Below, piece by piece: positions 17,785 to 26,221 of a DNA stretch of 64,000 bases. Position 1 is the stretch's first letter; every line of letters begins with the position of its first letter. The notes below the pieces were generated by a model, which ran no database searches, had not been told where the DNA came from, and was given only the letters and a program-made list of their open reading frames with translations. Source of the stretch: Brachybacterium vulturis (GTDB lineage: Bacteria; Actinomycetota; Actinomycetes; Actinomycetales; Dermabacteraceae); contig NZ_CP023563.1 of NCBI RefSeq assembly GCF_002407185.1, forward strand, positions 1,116,001-1,180,000. Direction: 5' to 3'. A program made the translations under genes and the position numbers.

Positions 17785-18690
17785 GTGCCGGAACCCCAGA
17801 CGCCGCAGGACCCGCCGATCCCCCCGCTCTCTGCGCGGGACGAGCCGCGGTTCCGGGACCTCGCGCGCAAGCAGGCGCTGGCGGGCGCCTTCCAGGAGCA
17901 GGGCGAGCACTACGACCGGCTGCGTCCCGGCTACCCGGACGCCGTGCTCGAGGCGATCCTCGCCCGGGTTCCGGTCCGCGAGGCCGACGGGATGGCGTGC
18001 GGGCCGCGGGCGGTCGACCTCGGCGCGGGCACCGGCAAGCTCTCCTGGGCGCTGGTGGACCGGGGCCTCGAGGTCACCGCCGTCGACCCCAGCGTCGCCA
18101 TGCTCGAGACCGCGCGCCGGCGCGACCCGTCGACCGCGACGAACGCCGCCCTCCCGTCTGCCGCCGCCCGCGCGCCCGGTCCGTCGGCCGGGACCCTCAC
18201 CACCCGCGTCGCGACCGCCGAGGCGACCGGGCTGCCCACCGGATCCGCCGAGCTGGTCACGGTCGCCCAGGCCTGGCACTGGTTCGACGCGCGCGCCGCA
18301 TCGGCCGAGGTCGCGCGCCTGCTGACGGCGGGCGGGGTGCTGGCGCTGGTGTGGAACAGGCTGGACGTGACCATCCCGTGGGTGCACCGCCTCTCGCGGA
18401 TCATGCACGCCGGGGACGTGCACCGCGAGGACTTCCGGCCCACCGTCGGCCCCGAGCTGGAGCTGCGGGGGCGGGGCGTGCAGCAGTGGGAGGACCCGAT
18501 GCCCACCCAGGACGTCATCGACCTCGCCCGCACCCGCAGCTACGTCATCACCGCCCCTGCGGAGCGGCGCGCGAGGGTGTTCGCGAACCTCGACTGGTAC
18601 CTGCACGAGCACCTGGGTCATGCACCGGGCAGCACCATCGCCGTCCCGTATCGCACCGATTGGTTCATGTACCGGGCGGTGCGCGGCTGA
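17785..18690 (+). CDS. Class I SAM-dependent methyltransferase
   Basis: A 301-residue cytoplasmic methyltransferase. An N-terminal segment (HYDRLRPGYPDAVLEAIL) matches the common SAM-methyltransferase lead-in; motif I is VDLGAGTGKLSWAL; the acidic end of strand 2 is VTAVDPSVAML; and QAWHWFD and LLTAGGVLALVWN correspond to later motifs. The family resembles the methyltransferase type 11 group; substrate cannot be told. A loop of about 25 low-complexity residues sits inside the fold. GTG at 17785 is supported by the leaderless -10 box. The gene is monocistronic. Confidence 0.88.
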   Translation: MPEPQTPQDPPIPPLSARDEPRFRDLARKQALAGAFQEQGEHYDRLRPGYPDAVLEAILARVPVREADGMACGPRAVDLGAGTGKLSWALVDRGLEVTAVDPSVAMLETARRRDPSTATNAALPSAAARAPGPSAGTLTTRVATAEATGLPTGSAELVTVAQAWHWFDARAASAEVARLLTAGGVLALVWNRLDVTIPWVHRLSRIMHAGDVHREDFRPTVGPELELRGRGVQQWEDPMPTQDVIDLARTRSYVITAPAERRARVFANLDWYLHEHLGHAPGSTIAVPYRTDWFMYRAVRG

Positions 18691-18731
18691 CCGCCGCCGG
18701 CTGCGCCCCGACCGGTCCCGCCGGGCACGCG

Positions 18732-18777
18732 ATGGGGAGTCCTCCCCATCGCGGTGCGCCGCGCCGCGCACTACGCT
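18732..18777 (+). promoter_or_regulatory. Palindromic activator-type site and promoter of the WXG100-like gene
   Basis: The 18-base palindrome ATGGGGAGTCCTCCCCAT (18732-18749) is followed, 24 bases after its CTCCCC arm, by the -10-like hexamer TACGCT (18772-18777). The palindrome would be centred near -44. The same architecture occurs at 29999-30045 and 41751-41796. The start codon of the gene is 52 bases beyond the -10 box. Confidence 0.6.
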
Positions 18778-18829
18778 CGGGAACGATCAGGGCGACCGCG
18801 GGTGCGGGCACGGGCGGACAGGGGCAGGG

Positions 18830-19798
18830 ATGAGCGACTTCTTCGGGGCGGACACGGCAGCGCTGCGCGATCATGCCGAGCGCGTGCGTGCCGGTTCGGG
18901 GCGCCTCGCGGACCTCCGCTCGCAGCTCGCCGCGCAGGTCTCCTCCGTCGAGTGGGCGGGACCCGACGCCGACGCCTTCCGGGACGACTTCACCGGCCGC
19001 ATCGCCGGGTTGTTCACCCGTGCCACGGCCGAGCTCGAGGCGCGCAGCGGCGATCTGGTGCAGCAGGCCGAGGAGCAGGACGAGGCCAGCGGCAGCGGCG
19101 GCTCCGTCGGCGGGAGCGGGAGCGCCGGCGGCGGTGGGGACCGCTCCTTCGGGGACGCCCTCTCCGACTTCCTGGCCAACCCCCTCACCGGCGCGCTCGG
19201 CGCCGGGGGCGCCGTGGTCTCGGCCGGCGGGGCCCTGTGGAAGGGCTTCAAGCAGTGGCGCAACCTGCGCAACCTCAGCACGGCCATCGACACCGCCGGC
19301 GATGCCGCACGCTCGGCGCAGGCCTTCATCCGCGGCGGGATGATCGACGACGCCGCCGGATTCCTGGGCAAGCTCGGCACCGCCGGACGCTTCCTCGGCG
19401 CGGCCGGCGGCGTGCTGGCCATCGGCACCGGCATCCACGACATGATCGACCCGCCGCACGACGGCTGGCGCGGCGTCGGTGACCGCGTCGCGGGCGGGCT
19501 CAGCGTGATCGGCGGTGCCGGCGGCCTCGCCGTCGCGCTCGGCGCCGGAGCCATGCTCGGGCCCGTCGGCCTCGGGGTGGTCGCCGCCGCCGGCATCGGC
19601 GCCGGACTGTGGGCCGCCGGCAACGCGATCTACGACAACTGGGACTCCATCACCGGATTCTTCGGGGACGTCGGCGGGGCGGTCGGCGACTTCGTCGGCG
19701 ACGCCGGGGACGTGGTCGGGGAGGCGGCCGACGCCGTGGGCGATGCGATCGGTGACGCCGCCGGGGCGGTCGGCGACTTCGTCGGCGGGATCTTCTGA
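18830..19798 (+). CDS. WXG100-like protein with glycine-rich hydrophobic C-terminal region
   Basis: A 322-residue protein with a helical N-terminal domain of about 90 residues carrying W42-A-G44, the WXG turn of ESX/type VII secretion substrates, in the usual position. A Gly/Ser linker follows, then a long Ala/Gly-rich hydrophobic region and a C-terminal repeat built on GDFVGDAGDVVGEAADAVGD, ending GIF. No ESX secretion genes (EccC-type ATPase) are in the window, so how it would be exported is open. No toxin domain is recognised; the hydrophobic part could insert in membranes. ATG 18830 begins MSDFFGAD, with a GGGGCAGGG stretch upstream. A palindromic site controls it. Confidence 0.75.
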   Translation: MSDFFGADTAALRDHAERVRAGSGRLADLRSQLAAQVSSVEWAGPDADAFRDDFTGRIAGLFTRATAELEARSGDLVQQAEEQDEASGSGGSVGGSGSAGGGGDRSFGDALSDFLANPLTGALGAGGAVVSAGGALWKGFKQWRNLRNLSTAIDTAGDAARSAQAFIRGGMIDDAAGFLGKLGTAGRFLGAAGGVLAIGTGIHDMIDPPHDGWRGVGDRVAGGLSVIGGAGGLAVALGAGAMLGPVGLGVVAAAGIGAGLWAAGNAIYDNWDSITGFFGDVGGAVGDFVGDAGDVVGEAADAVGDAIGDAAGAVGDFVGGIF

Positions 19799-19832
19799 CC
19801 GGGACCGGAGCGGGCCTGCCGACCCCACCCCG

Positions 19833-19838
19833 TAGGCT
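19833..19838 (+). promoter_or_regulatory. -10 box of gene 19845-20720, leaderless
   Basis: TAGGCT ends six bases before ATG 19845, the same spacing as for sbcD. The bases between are pyrimidines and cannot form a ribosome binding site. Confidence 0.5.
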
Positions 19839-19844
19839 TCCCCC

Positions 19845-20720
19845 ATGACTTCCGCACCGCAGCAGGGCTCGAGCGCGCCGAGCTTCTCCGCCGAGGACCT
19901 CCGGATCGCGACCGACCTGCTCACCCGGCCGTTGACCGAACCGGTCCAGGAGATCGTCACCCTCACCGAGGAGGAGCTCACCGCGCTGGACGGGCTGCAG
20001 CACGAGGCGCTGACCCCGACGCCATGGCTCGACGAGACCGCGCCGGACCAGGCGGATCGCGCCCTCGCCACCAGCGCCGCGATGCGCTCGATGATGGCGC
20101 GCGGCATCATCGCCTCCACCGCCGTGCTGGATCCGCGGCGCTACGAGGAAGGCAGCCAGGACAGCGCCCGCATGGTCGCCGTCCCCGAGCTGCAGGGCGT
20201 GGCCGTGCTGCGCCGCACCTCCGACGCGGTGCTGATCGCCGAGCGCCGCACCGAGCGCGGGATCGCCTACGGCTACTTCTACGTCTTCCACCTCGAGGAC
20301 TCGGTGCGGGTGCTGTGGGAGGCGTTCGACGCCACCGGCTTCCACCTCTTCTTCCTGCTCGACGGGGACGTGCTGGCCCAGCAGCTGATCGCCTTCCTCG
20401 ATCCGATCGACGCCATCGGCGAGGCCGACGGCCAGGTCGAGGAGGTTCCCGCCGCCCGGTTCGGCGAGAGCGCGACCGCCGCCCGGCTCGCCTCCGCCCG
20501 CGCCGTCACCAGCGTCCTCGTGCTCGATCGGGCGCTGGATGCGCCGACGGGCTTCACGCTGCTGACCACGCCCGAGGCGGTCGAGCTGATGGAGACCGAC
20601 GGGGAGGGGAGCGAGGCCGTCCAGCACGTCGGCGCCGTCTCGCGCCGCACCCTGACCGAGCTCCTCGACGAGCTCGTCGCCGCCACCGCCCCGGAGAGCG
20701 GCGGGGAGCCCGGGCGATGA
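19845..20720 (+). CDS. Unknown 291-residue cytoplasmic protein
   Basis: I do not recognise this protein. It is soluble, acidic and mixed alpha/beta: a helical N-terminal third, a central beta-rich part (VAVLRRTSDAVLIAERR, GYFYVFHLED) and a helical end. It follows the WXG100-like gene by 46 bases and overlaps the next gene by four, so a link to that protein, for example as an EspG-like chaperone, is imaginable but not supported by any motif. A leaderless -10 box stands six bases before the ATG. Confidence 0.72.
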   Translation: MTSAPQQGSSAPSFSAEDLRIATDLLTRPLTEPVQEIVTLTEEELTALDGLQHEALTPTPWLDETAPDQADRALATSAAMRSMMARGIIASTAVLDPRRYEEGSQDSARMVAVPELQGVAVLRRTSDAVLIAERRTERGIAYGYFYVFHLEDSVRVLWEAFDATGFHLFFLLDGDVLAQQLIAFLDPIDAIGEADGQVEEVPAARFGESATAARLASARAVTSVLVLDRALDAPTGFTLLTTPEAVELMETDGEGSEAVQHVGAVSRRTLTELLDELVAATAPESGGEPGR

Positions 20721-21412
20721 GCGCGCGCTCCGCCGCGCGACGGCACCAGGACGAGCTCGGTGCCGTGCTCGCCGTCCACCACGACCGTCCCGGGCCGGTG
20801 GTGATCGGGGCCGTCGTGCTGGTCTGGGCGATCTTCTCCGCCCTCACCCTGATCGCGCCGGGGGAGACGCCGGTGCTCGCGCTGGCCCCCAGCGTCCTCT
20901 TCGCGGTGCTGGGCATCGTGCTGCTGGTGGCCATCAGCGGTGAGCGCCTGGTGGTGTGCGAGCGAGGGCTGCTGGTCGGGTCGGTCGCCCTGTGGATGCG
21001 CCCCTCCGTGGTGCGCTACGACCAGATCGTCCCCGGCAGCATCGCCCCGGTCACCGGCGCGCAGCGCTACAGCCGGGAGACGGGCACCGGCGGCATGCCG
21101 CAGTCCACGGTGCGCCGATCGCTGTGGACGCGGCGCGGCGTGCACTTCGTGGGGCCGTCGGCGTCCGAGGCCCGGCGGAAGAAGTCCGTTCTGGCCGCCC
21201 TGCAGGATCCGCCCCCGCGCTCGATCGACGGCCGCTGGGTCTGGTTCGCGGGGGTCGGCTCGACCGCGCCGCAGCAGGTCACCGCGCAGATCGCTGGTGC
21301 TGCCGAGGCGGCCGGCGCCGCGGACCTGGCCCGTGCGACCGCCGCCGCCGAGGTCCGCGAGCTCAGCGGCGATCCCGCCGACGCCTCCCGCCACCTGCCC
21401 GGCCTGCCCTGA
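20717..21412 (+). CDS. Unknown membrane protein with PH-like C-terminal part
   Basis: A 231-residue protein whose ATG overlaps the previous stop (ATGA, 20717-20720), so it is co-translated with the preceding unknown gene. Two hydrophobic helices (about residues 29-50 and 55-75) are followed by a beta-rich cytoplasmic segment (ERLVVCERGLLVGS, then VVRYDQIVPGSI) reminiscent of bacterial PH-like domains that follow paired helices. The last 60 residues are helical and Ala/Glu-rich. Function unknown. Confidence 0.72.
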   Translation: MSARSAARRHQDELGAVLAVHHDRPGPVVIGAVVLVWAIFSALTLIAPGETPVLALAPSVLFAVLGIVLLVAISGERLVVCERGLLVGSVALWMRPSVVRYDQIVPGSIAPVTGAQRYSRETGTGGMPQSTVRRSLWTRRGVHFVGPSASEARRKKSVLAALQDPPPRSIDGRWVWFAGVGSTAPQQVTAQIAGAAEAAGAADLARATAAAEVRELSGDPADASRHLPGLP

Positions 21413-21486
21413 CTCCGCGGAGCCGGGTCTCCCTCACGCCGCGTGAACGCGGGCCAGGGGAGGGTGTCGTCGAGCGGGGCAGGACG

Positions 21487-22197
21487 TCAGGAGCCGCCGC
21501 CGTCGGACGGTGCCGCGCCCTCGGGCGGGGCGATGGTCATATCGGTGACGCGCCAGCGCTCGCCGTCCCAGGCGACGGTGGCGATCAGCTGGCCGGTCAC
21601 CGAGCTCAGCCGGGTGGCCTGCAGAGACGGATCATCCACCAGGATCGACTCCTCCTGGGTGAACTGGGCGACCACGGTGCCGGTCGCCGGCGGCTCGCCG
21701 GTGCCGGTGAAGGTCGTGGAGTGCACCTCGAAGGCGCCGCCGATCAGGTAGCCGCCCTGCTCGGCGAGCACCTGGGCGTTGTCCAAAAAGCGCATGCAGA
21801 CCCGGCAGTTCGGGTCCACGGAGTCCTCCCACACGGAGGTGTCGCCGCTGCTCATCATATAGTCGTAGGACTCCAGCAGGTACGTCAGCGTGGCCTGCGC
21901 GCCCTCGGCGCTCTGCTCGGTGAGGCCGGCGGGCTCCTGGGGCCGGGGCAGCTCGGGGCGGGGCGGCTGCTCGGCCGGGTCCGCCGTCGGCCGGTCCTCC
22001 GGGTTCTCGGAGGCCGAGTCCTGCCCGGCCCGGTCCTCGCCGTCGGGACCCAGCAGCCCGCCGAGCCCGATCACTCCGAGGGGGACCACCAGCAGGAGCG
22101 CGAGCACGATGATGACGACGCGTTGGACGGGACGATTCACCCGGCCCACGGTAGACGACGAGCCCTGAGGAGCCCCGGCGGACGTGGTCACCGCCAC
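21487..22197 (-). CDS. DUF6318-like membrane-anchored protein
   Basis: A 236-residue protein with one N-terminal membrane helix (VVIIVLALLLVVPLGVIGLGG), a Pro/Glu-rich linker and an extracellular domain of about 130 residues. The domain has C-R-V-C, a GGYLIGGAFEVHS segment and a closing WRVTDM strand. This resembles the actinobacterial DUF6318 family of unknown function. The start is GTG: 22197 or the in-frame GTG 22191. TATGAT (22240-22245, complement) is a good -10 box about 43 bases upstream. It converges on the two preceding unknown genes. Confidence 0.75.
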   Translation of the reverse strand: MAVTTSAGAPQGSSSTVGRVNRPVQRVVIIVLALLLVVPLGVIGLGGLLGPDGEDRAGQDSASENPEDRPTADPAEQPPRPELPRPQEPAGLTEQSAEGAQATLTYLLESYDYMMSSGDTSVWEDSVDPNCRVCMRFLDNAQVLAEQGGYLIGGAFEVHSTTFTGTGEPPATGTVVAQFTQEESILVDDPSLQATRLSSVTGQLIATVAWDGERWRVTDMTIAPPEGAAPSDGGGS

Positions 22198-22239
22198 GCG
22201 CTGCCGCCACGCACTGCCGCCGGGTTCTGCCGTGCGCGG

Positions 22240-22245
22240 ATCATA
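22240..22245 (-). promoter_or_regulatory. -10 box of the DUF6318-like gene
   Basis: Minus-strand TATGAT, five of six bases matching TATAAT, lies 42 bases upstream of GTG 22197. The leader has repeated GTGGCGGCAG units. Confidence 0.45.
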
Positions 22246-22336
22246 CCGACGTCGGATGCCGGACCGGGGCCGGAGAGCCTATGCTTCCCGGGTCGCACGA
22301 CCGAGCCCCGGTCGGCGGCCTCTCGGAAGGAAGCTC

Positions 22337-24073
22337 GTGACCCTGCTGCGCCTGGTGCTCGAGGCCCTCAAGCCGTACCGGATCTGGGTGCTCCTGGTGG
22401 TGCTCTTCCAGATCGTCGGCGTGCTGGCCGCGCTCTACCTGCCCACCCTGAACGCCGACATCATCGACGACGGCGTCGCCCAGGCCGACATCCCGGTGAT
22501 CTGGCAGCTGGGCCGGCTGATGCTGGTGATCTCCTTCGGCAACATCATCGCGCTGGTGGTGGCGAACTTCTTCGCCGCCCGCTCCGCGATGCGGGTCGGC
22601 AAGGACCTGCGCTCGCGGGTGTTCGGTCAGGTCAGCTCCTTCTCCCCGCGCGAGCTCGCCGAGTTCGGCACCCCCTCGCTGATCACCCGCTCCACGAACG
22701 ATGTCCAGCAGGTGCAGATGCTGGTCTTCTTCTCGCTGAACATGCTGGTCCAGGCCCCGGTGACGGGCATCGGCGGCGTGATCCTGGCGCTGCGGGTGGA
22801 GCCGGGGATGGCCTGGCTGATCGCGGTGATGGTGCCGGTGATGCTGGTGGCCGTCGGCCTCCTGATCGTCAGGGCCGCGCCGCTGTTCAAGCAGATGCAG
22901 GGCGCGATCGACGACATCAACTCCGTGCTGCGCGAGCAGATCACCGGCATCCGCGTGCTGCGCGCCTTCGTGCGGGAGGACCGCGAGCGCGAGCGCTACG
23001 CCGTGGTCAACGACCGGCTCACGGATCTGAACCGCCGCATCGGCCTGCTGATGATCCTCATCAACCCGATCATCATGTTCATCCTGAACCTCTCCAGCGT
23101 GGCGGTGCTGCTGGTGGCCGCGCCCCGCATCGAGACGGGCCAGATGGAGGTCGGCTCGATCACCGCCTTCATCGCCTACCTGATGCAGATCCTCATCGCG
23201 GTGATGATGGCGACCTTCATGACGATGATGATCCCGCGCGCGATGGTCTCCGCCGAGCGCATCACCGAGGTGCTGGAGACCGAGACCAGCGTCCACCAGC
23301 GCACCGACGGCATCCGCGAGCTCGAGGGTCCGATCGAGCTGACCTTCGAGGACGTCTCCTTCACCTACCCGGGCGCCGAGCGCCCGGTGCTGGAGAACAT
23401 CTCCTTCTCCGCCCGCGCCGGGCAGAGCGTCGCGATCATCGGCGGCACCGGCGCCGGCAAGACCACCCTGCTCAACCTGGTGCCGCGGCTGATGGACGCG
23501 AGCGAGGGCAGGGTGCTGCTGAACGGGCACGATGTGCGCGATCTGGACGCCCGCGTGCTCTGGGACCGGGTGGGCCTGGTCCCGCAGCGGCCCTACCTGT
23601 TCTCCGGCACCGTCGGCTCGAACCTGCGGTTCGGCAACCCCGCGGCCGACGAGCAGGAGCTGTGGCACGCGCTGACCGTCGCCCAGGGCCGTGACTTCGT
23701 CGCCGCGATGCCCACCGAGCTGGAGTCCCCGATCGCCCAGGGCGGCACCAACGTCTCCGGCGGGCAGCGGCAGCGGCTGTGCATCGCCCGCGCCCTGGCC
23801 GCGAAGCCCTCGCTGTACCTGTTCGACGACTCCTTCAGCGCGCTGGATCTCACCACCGACGCACGGCTGCGCGCGGCGCTGGTCCCGGAGACCCGCGATG
23901 CGCTGCTGCTGATCGTCGCCCAGCGGGTCTCGACCATCACCGGCGCGGACCTGATCCTGGTGCTAGACAACGGCCGCGTCGTCGCCCAGGGCACCCATAC
24001 CGAGCTGCTCGAGCACTCGGAGACCTACCAGGAGATCGTCCGCTCCCAGGGCGTCGAGGAGGAGGTGGCCTGA
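22337..24073 (+). CDS. ABC exporter half-transporter, degenerate-site subunit (TM287-like)
   Basis: A 578-residue fused permease-ATPase. Helices occupy about residues 15-320. The nucleotide-binding domain has Walker A GGTGAGKTT and signature VSGGQRQRLCIARAL, but Walker B is LYLFDDSFSALD (Asp for the catalytic Glu) and the switch region is LLIVAQRVSTIT (Gln for the H-loop His). These are the substitutions seen in the non-catalytic subunit of heterodimeric multidrug exporters such as TM287/288. GTG 22337 was chosen over upstream in-frame starts because GGAAGG stands about 6 bases upstream and the protein then begins in typical fashion, MTLLRLVLEALKPYR. The last base of its stop is shared with the partner's ATG. 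Confidence 0.93.
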   Translation: MTLLRLVLEALKPYRIWVLLVVLFQIVGVLAALYLPTLNADIIDDGVAQADIPVIWQLGRLMLVISFGNIIALVVANFFAARSAMRVGKDLRSRVFGQVSSFSPRELAEFGTPSLITRSTNDVQQVQMLVFFSLNMLVQAPVTGIGGVILALRVEPGMAWLIAVMVPVMLVAVGLLIVRAAPLFKQMQGAIDDINSVLREQITGIRVLRAFVREDRERERYAVVNDRLTDLNRRIGLLMILINPIIMFILNLSSVAVLLVAAPRIETGQMEVGSITAFIAYLMQILIAVMMATFMTMMIPRAMVSAERITEVLETETSVHQRTDGIRELEGPIELTFEDVSFTYPGAERPVLENISFSARAGQSVAIIGGTGAGKTTLLNLVPRLMDASEGRVLLNGHDVRDLDARVLWDRVGLVPQRPYLFSGTVGSNLRFGNPAADEQELWHALTVAQGRDFVAAMPTELESPIAQGGTNVSGGQRQRLCIARALAAKPSLYLFDDSFSALDLTTDARLRAALVPETRDALLLIVAQRVSTITGADLILVLDNGRVVAQGTHTELLEHSETYQEIVRSQGVEEEVA

Positions 24074-26154
24074 TGAGAGCACGGAAGAGAACGCCCCGAG
24101 CCCCGCAGGAGCCCGCGACTCCCGTCGGCTCCCAGGCGCCCGCGACCCCCGCCGGGGACGAGGCGGCCACGGCCGCCGAGATCGCCGCGGAGAAGGACGC
24201 CGCCCGCGGGCTCCGCCCCGGCCAGAGCGCCCGCAGCTTCTGGCCCTCCACCAAGCGCCTGGTGGCCGAGATGGGCCCCGAGCGCGCCTTCCTGTTCCTC
24301 GCGATCGCCGTGGGGCTCGTCTCGGTGGCGTTCAGCGTGGTGGGTCCGCGCATCCTCGGCCACGCCACGGACATCATCTTCACCGGTCTGATCTCGAAGG
24401 ACCTCCCCGCGGACGCCTCCCCGGCCGAGGTGGTCGCCGGTCTGCGCGCCCAGGGCCAGGACCAGTTCGCGGACATGCTCTCGGGGATGACCCTCACCCC
24501 CGGCCAGGGCATCGACTTCACCGCGCTGCACCAGACCCTGGCGCTGGCCGTCGGCCTCTTCGCCGTCTCCGCGCTGCTGATGTGGTTCCAGGGCCTCGCG
24601 CTGAACCGCATCATCTACCGCATGGTCTCGCGGCTGCGCCGCGAGGTGGAGGAGAAGCTGCACCGGCTGCCGCTGGCCTACTTCGACCGGATGAAGCGCG
24701 GCGAGATCCTCTCCCGCGTCACCAACGACATCGACAACATCCAGAACACCCTGATGAACACCGTCACGGGACTGGTGAACTCGATCCTGATGGTGCTCGG
24801 CGTGCTGGTCATGATGCTGACCATCTCCTGGCGGCTGTCCCTGATCGCGCTCGCGGTGATCCCGGTGGCGCTGGTGGTCACGAGCATCGTCGGCAAGCGC
24901 GCGCAGAAGCTGTTCGCCCAGCAGTGGGACGCCACCGGCGTGGTGAACTCCGAGGTGGAGGAGGCGTACACCGGGCACTCCCTGGTGACCGTCTTCGGCC
25001 GCCGGGACGAGGTCGCCGCCCGCTTCGAGGAGCGCAACGAGACCCTGTTCCGCGCCACCTTCGGCGCCCAGTTCGTCTCCTCCCTGATCATGCCGCTGAT
25101 GATGTTCGTGGGGAACCTGTCCTATGTCGCTGTCGCGATCGTGGGCGGGCTGCGGATCGTCTCCGGCCAGCTCACCCTCGGGGACGTCCAGGCCTTCATC
25201 CAGTACTCCCGCCAGTTCACCCAGCCGCTGTCCCAGGTCGCCTCGATGGCGACCATGCTGCAGTCCGGGGTGGCCAGCGCCGAGCGGGTCTTCGAGCTGC
25301 TGGACGCCGGCGAGCAGGAGCCCGAGACCACGACCGACACCGCCGCCGCGGGCATCCGCGAGGGCCGGGTCGAGTTCGAGCACGTCGCCTTCTCCTACAG
25401 CCCCGACCGGGAACTGATCACCGACCTCTCGCTGGTCGCGGACCCCGGGCACACGGTCGCGATCGTGGGGCCGACGGGGGCCGGCAAGACCACCCTGGTG
25501 AACCTGGTGATGCGCTTCTACGAGGTCGGCGGCGGCCGGATCACGATCGACGGCATCGACATCCGCGACCTCACCCGCGCCCAGCTGCGCGCACGCACCG
25601 GGATGGTCCTCCAGGACACCTGGCTGTTCAAGGGCTCGCTGCTCGAGAACATCCGCTACGGCCGGCTGGAGGCGACCGACGAGGAGGTGATCGAGGCGGC
25701 CCGCGCCACCCACGTCGACGACTTCGCGCGCCAGCTGCCGGGCGGCTACGACACGATCGTGGATGACGACGAATCCACCCTCTCGGCCGGCGAGAAGCAG
25801 CTGGTCACCATCGCCCGCGCGTTCCTGGCCCGACCGAACCTGCTGATCCTGGACGAGGCCACCTCGAGCGTGGACACCCGCACCGAGGTGCTGGTGCAGC
25901 AGGCCATGAACGCCCTGCGCCAGGGCCGCACCAGCTTCGTGATCGCCCATCGGCTCTCCACCATCCGCGATGCGGACCTGATCCTGGTGATGGAGGCCGG
26001 GGACATCGTCGAGCAGGGCAGCCACGACGAGCTGCTCGCCCTCGGCGGGGCCTACGCCCGGCTGTACCGCTCGCAGTTTGAGGGTGCCGCGGTGGACATC
26101 GACGCCGAGGAGGAGGTCGCGACGACCACCGGCGGGATCGCGCTGGAGGGGTGA
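24073..26154 (+). CDS. ABC exporter half-transporter, catalytic subunit (TM288-like)
   Basis: A 693-residue fused permease-ATPase, partner of the previous gene. About 70 polar Ala/Pro-rich residues precede the first helix, and the loop between helices 1 and 2 is unusually long (about 60 residues). The ATP-binding part is canonical: Walker A GPTGAGKTT, signature LSAGEKQLVTIARA, Walker B LLILDEATSS and H-loop IAHRLST. Stop and start overlap as TGATG (24071-24075). Likely exports drugs or hydrophobic compounds; substrate unknown. Confidence 0.93.
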   Translation: MRARKRTPRAPQEPATPVGSQAPATPAGDEAATAAEIAAEKDAARGLRPGQSARSFWPSTKRLVAEMGPERAFLFLAIAVGLVSVAFSVVGPRILGHATDIIFTGLISKDLPADASPAEVVAGLRAQGQDQFADMLSGMTLTPGQGIDFTALHQTLALAVGLFAVSALLMWFQGLALNRIIYRMVSRLRREVEEKLHRLPLAYFDRMKRGEILSRVTNDIDNIQNTLMNTVTGLVNSILMVLGVLVMMLTISWRLSLIALAVIPVALVVTSIVGKRAQKLFAQQWDATGVVNSEVEEAYTGHSLVTVFGRRDEVAARFEERNETLFRATFGAQFVSSLIMPLMMFVGNLSYVAVAIVGGLRIVSGQLTLGDVQAFIQYSRQFTQPLSQVASMATMLQSGVASAERVFELLDAGEQEPETTTDTAAAGIREGRVEFEHVAFSYSPDRELITDLSLVADPGHTVAIVGPTGAGKTTLVNLVMRFYEVGGGRITIDGIDIRDLTRAQLRARTGMVLQDTWLFKGSLLENIRYGRLEATDEEVIEAARATHVDDFARQLPGGYDTIVDDDESTLSAGEKQLVTIARAFLARPNLLILDEATSSVDTRTEVLVQQAMNALRQGRTSFVIAHRLSTIRDADLILVMEAGDIVEQGSHDELLALGGAYARLYRSQFEGAAVDIDAEEEVATTTGGIALEG

Positions 26155-26186
26155 GGGCGGCCGACGGTGAAGCACGCGACAGCAAC

Positions 26187-26215
26187 TTGTTTCCATGCAG
26201 AGACGTGAATACTAT
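26187..26215 (+). promoter_or_regulatory. Promoter of the amino-acid ABC operon, leaderless
   Basis: TTGTTT (26187-26192) and TACTAT (26210-26215) are separated by exactly 17 bases, the best vegetative-type promoter in the window. The -10 box ends six bases before GTG 26222. An in-frame ATG at 26195 lies inside the promoter and cannot be in such a transcript. Confidence 0.7.
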
Positions 26216-26221
26216 TCATCG

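Noticed and set aside
26195..26197. ATG as start of the substrate-binding protein
   Set aside because: It lies between the -35 and -10 hexamers of the best promoter in the window, so it would not be transcribed; GTG 26222 fits the signal peptide and leaderless pattern.
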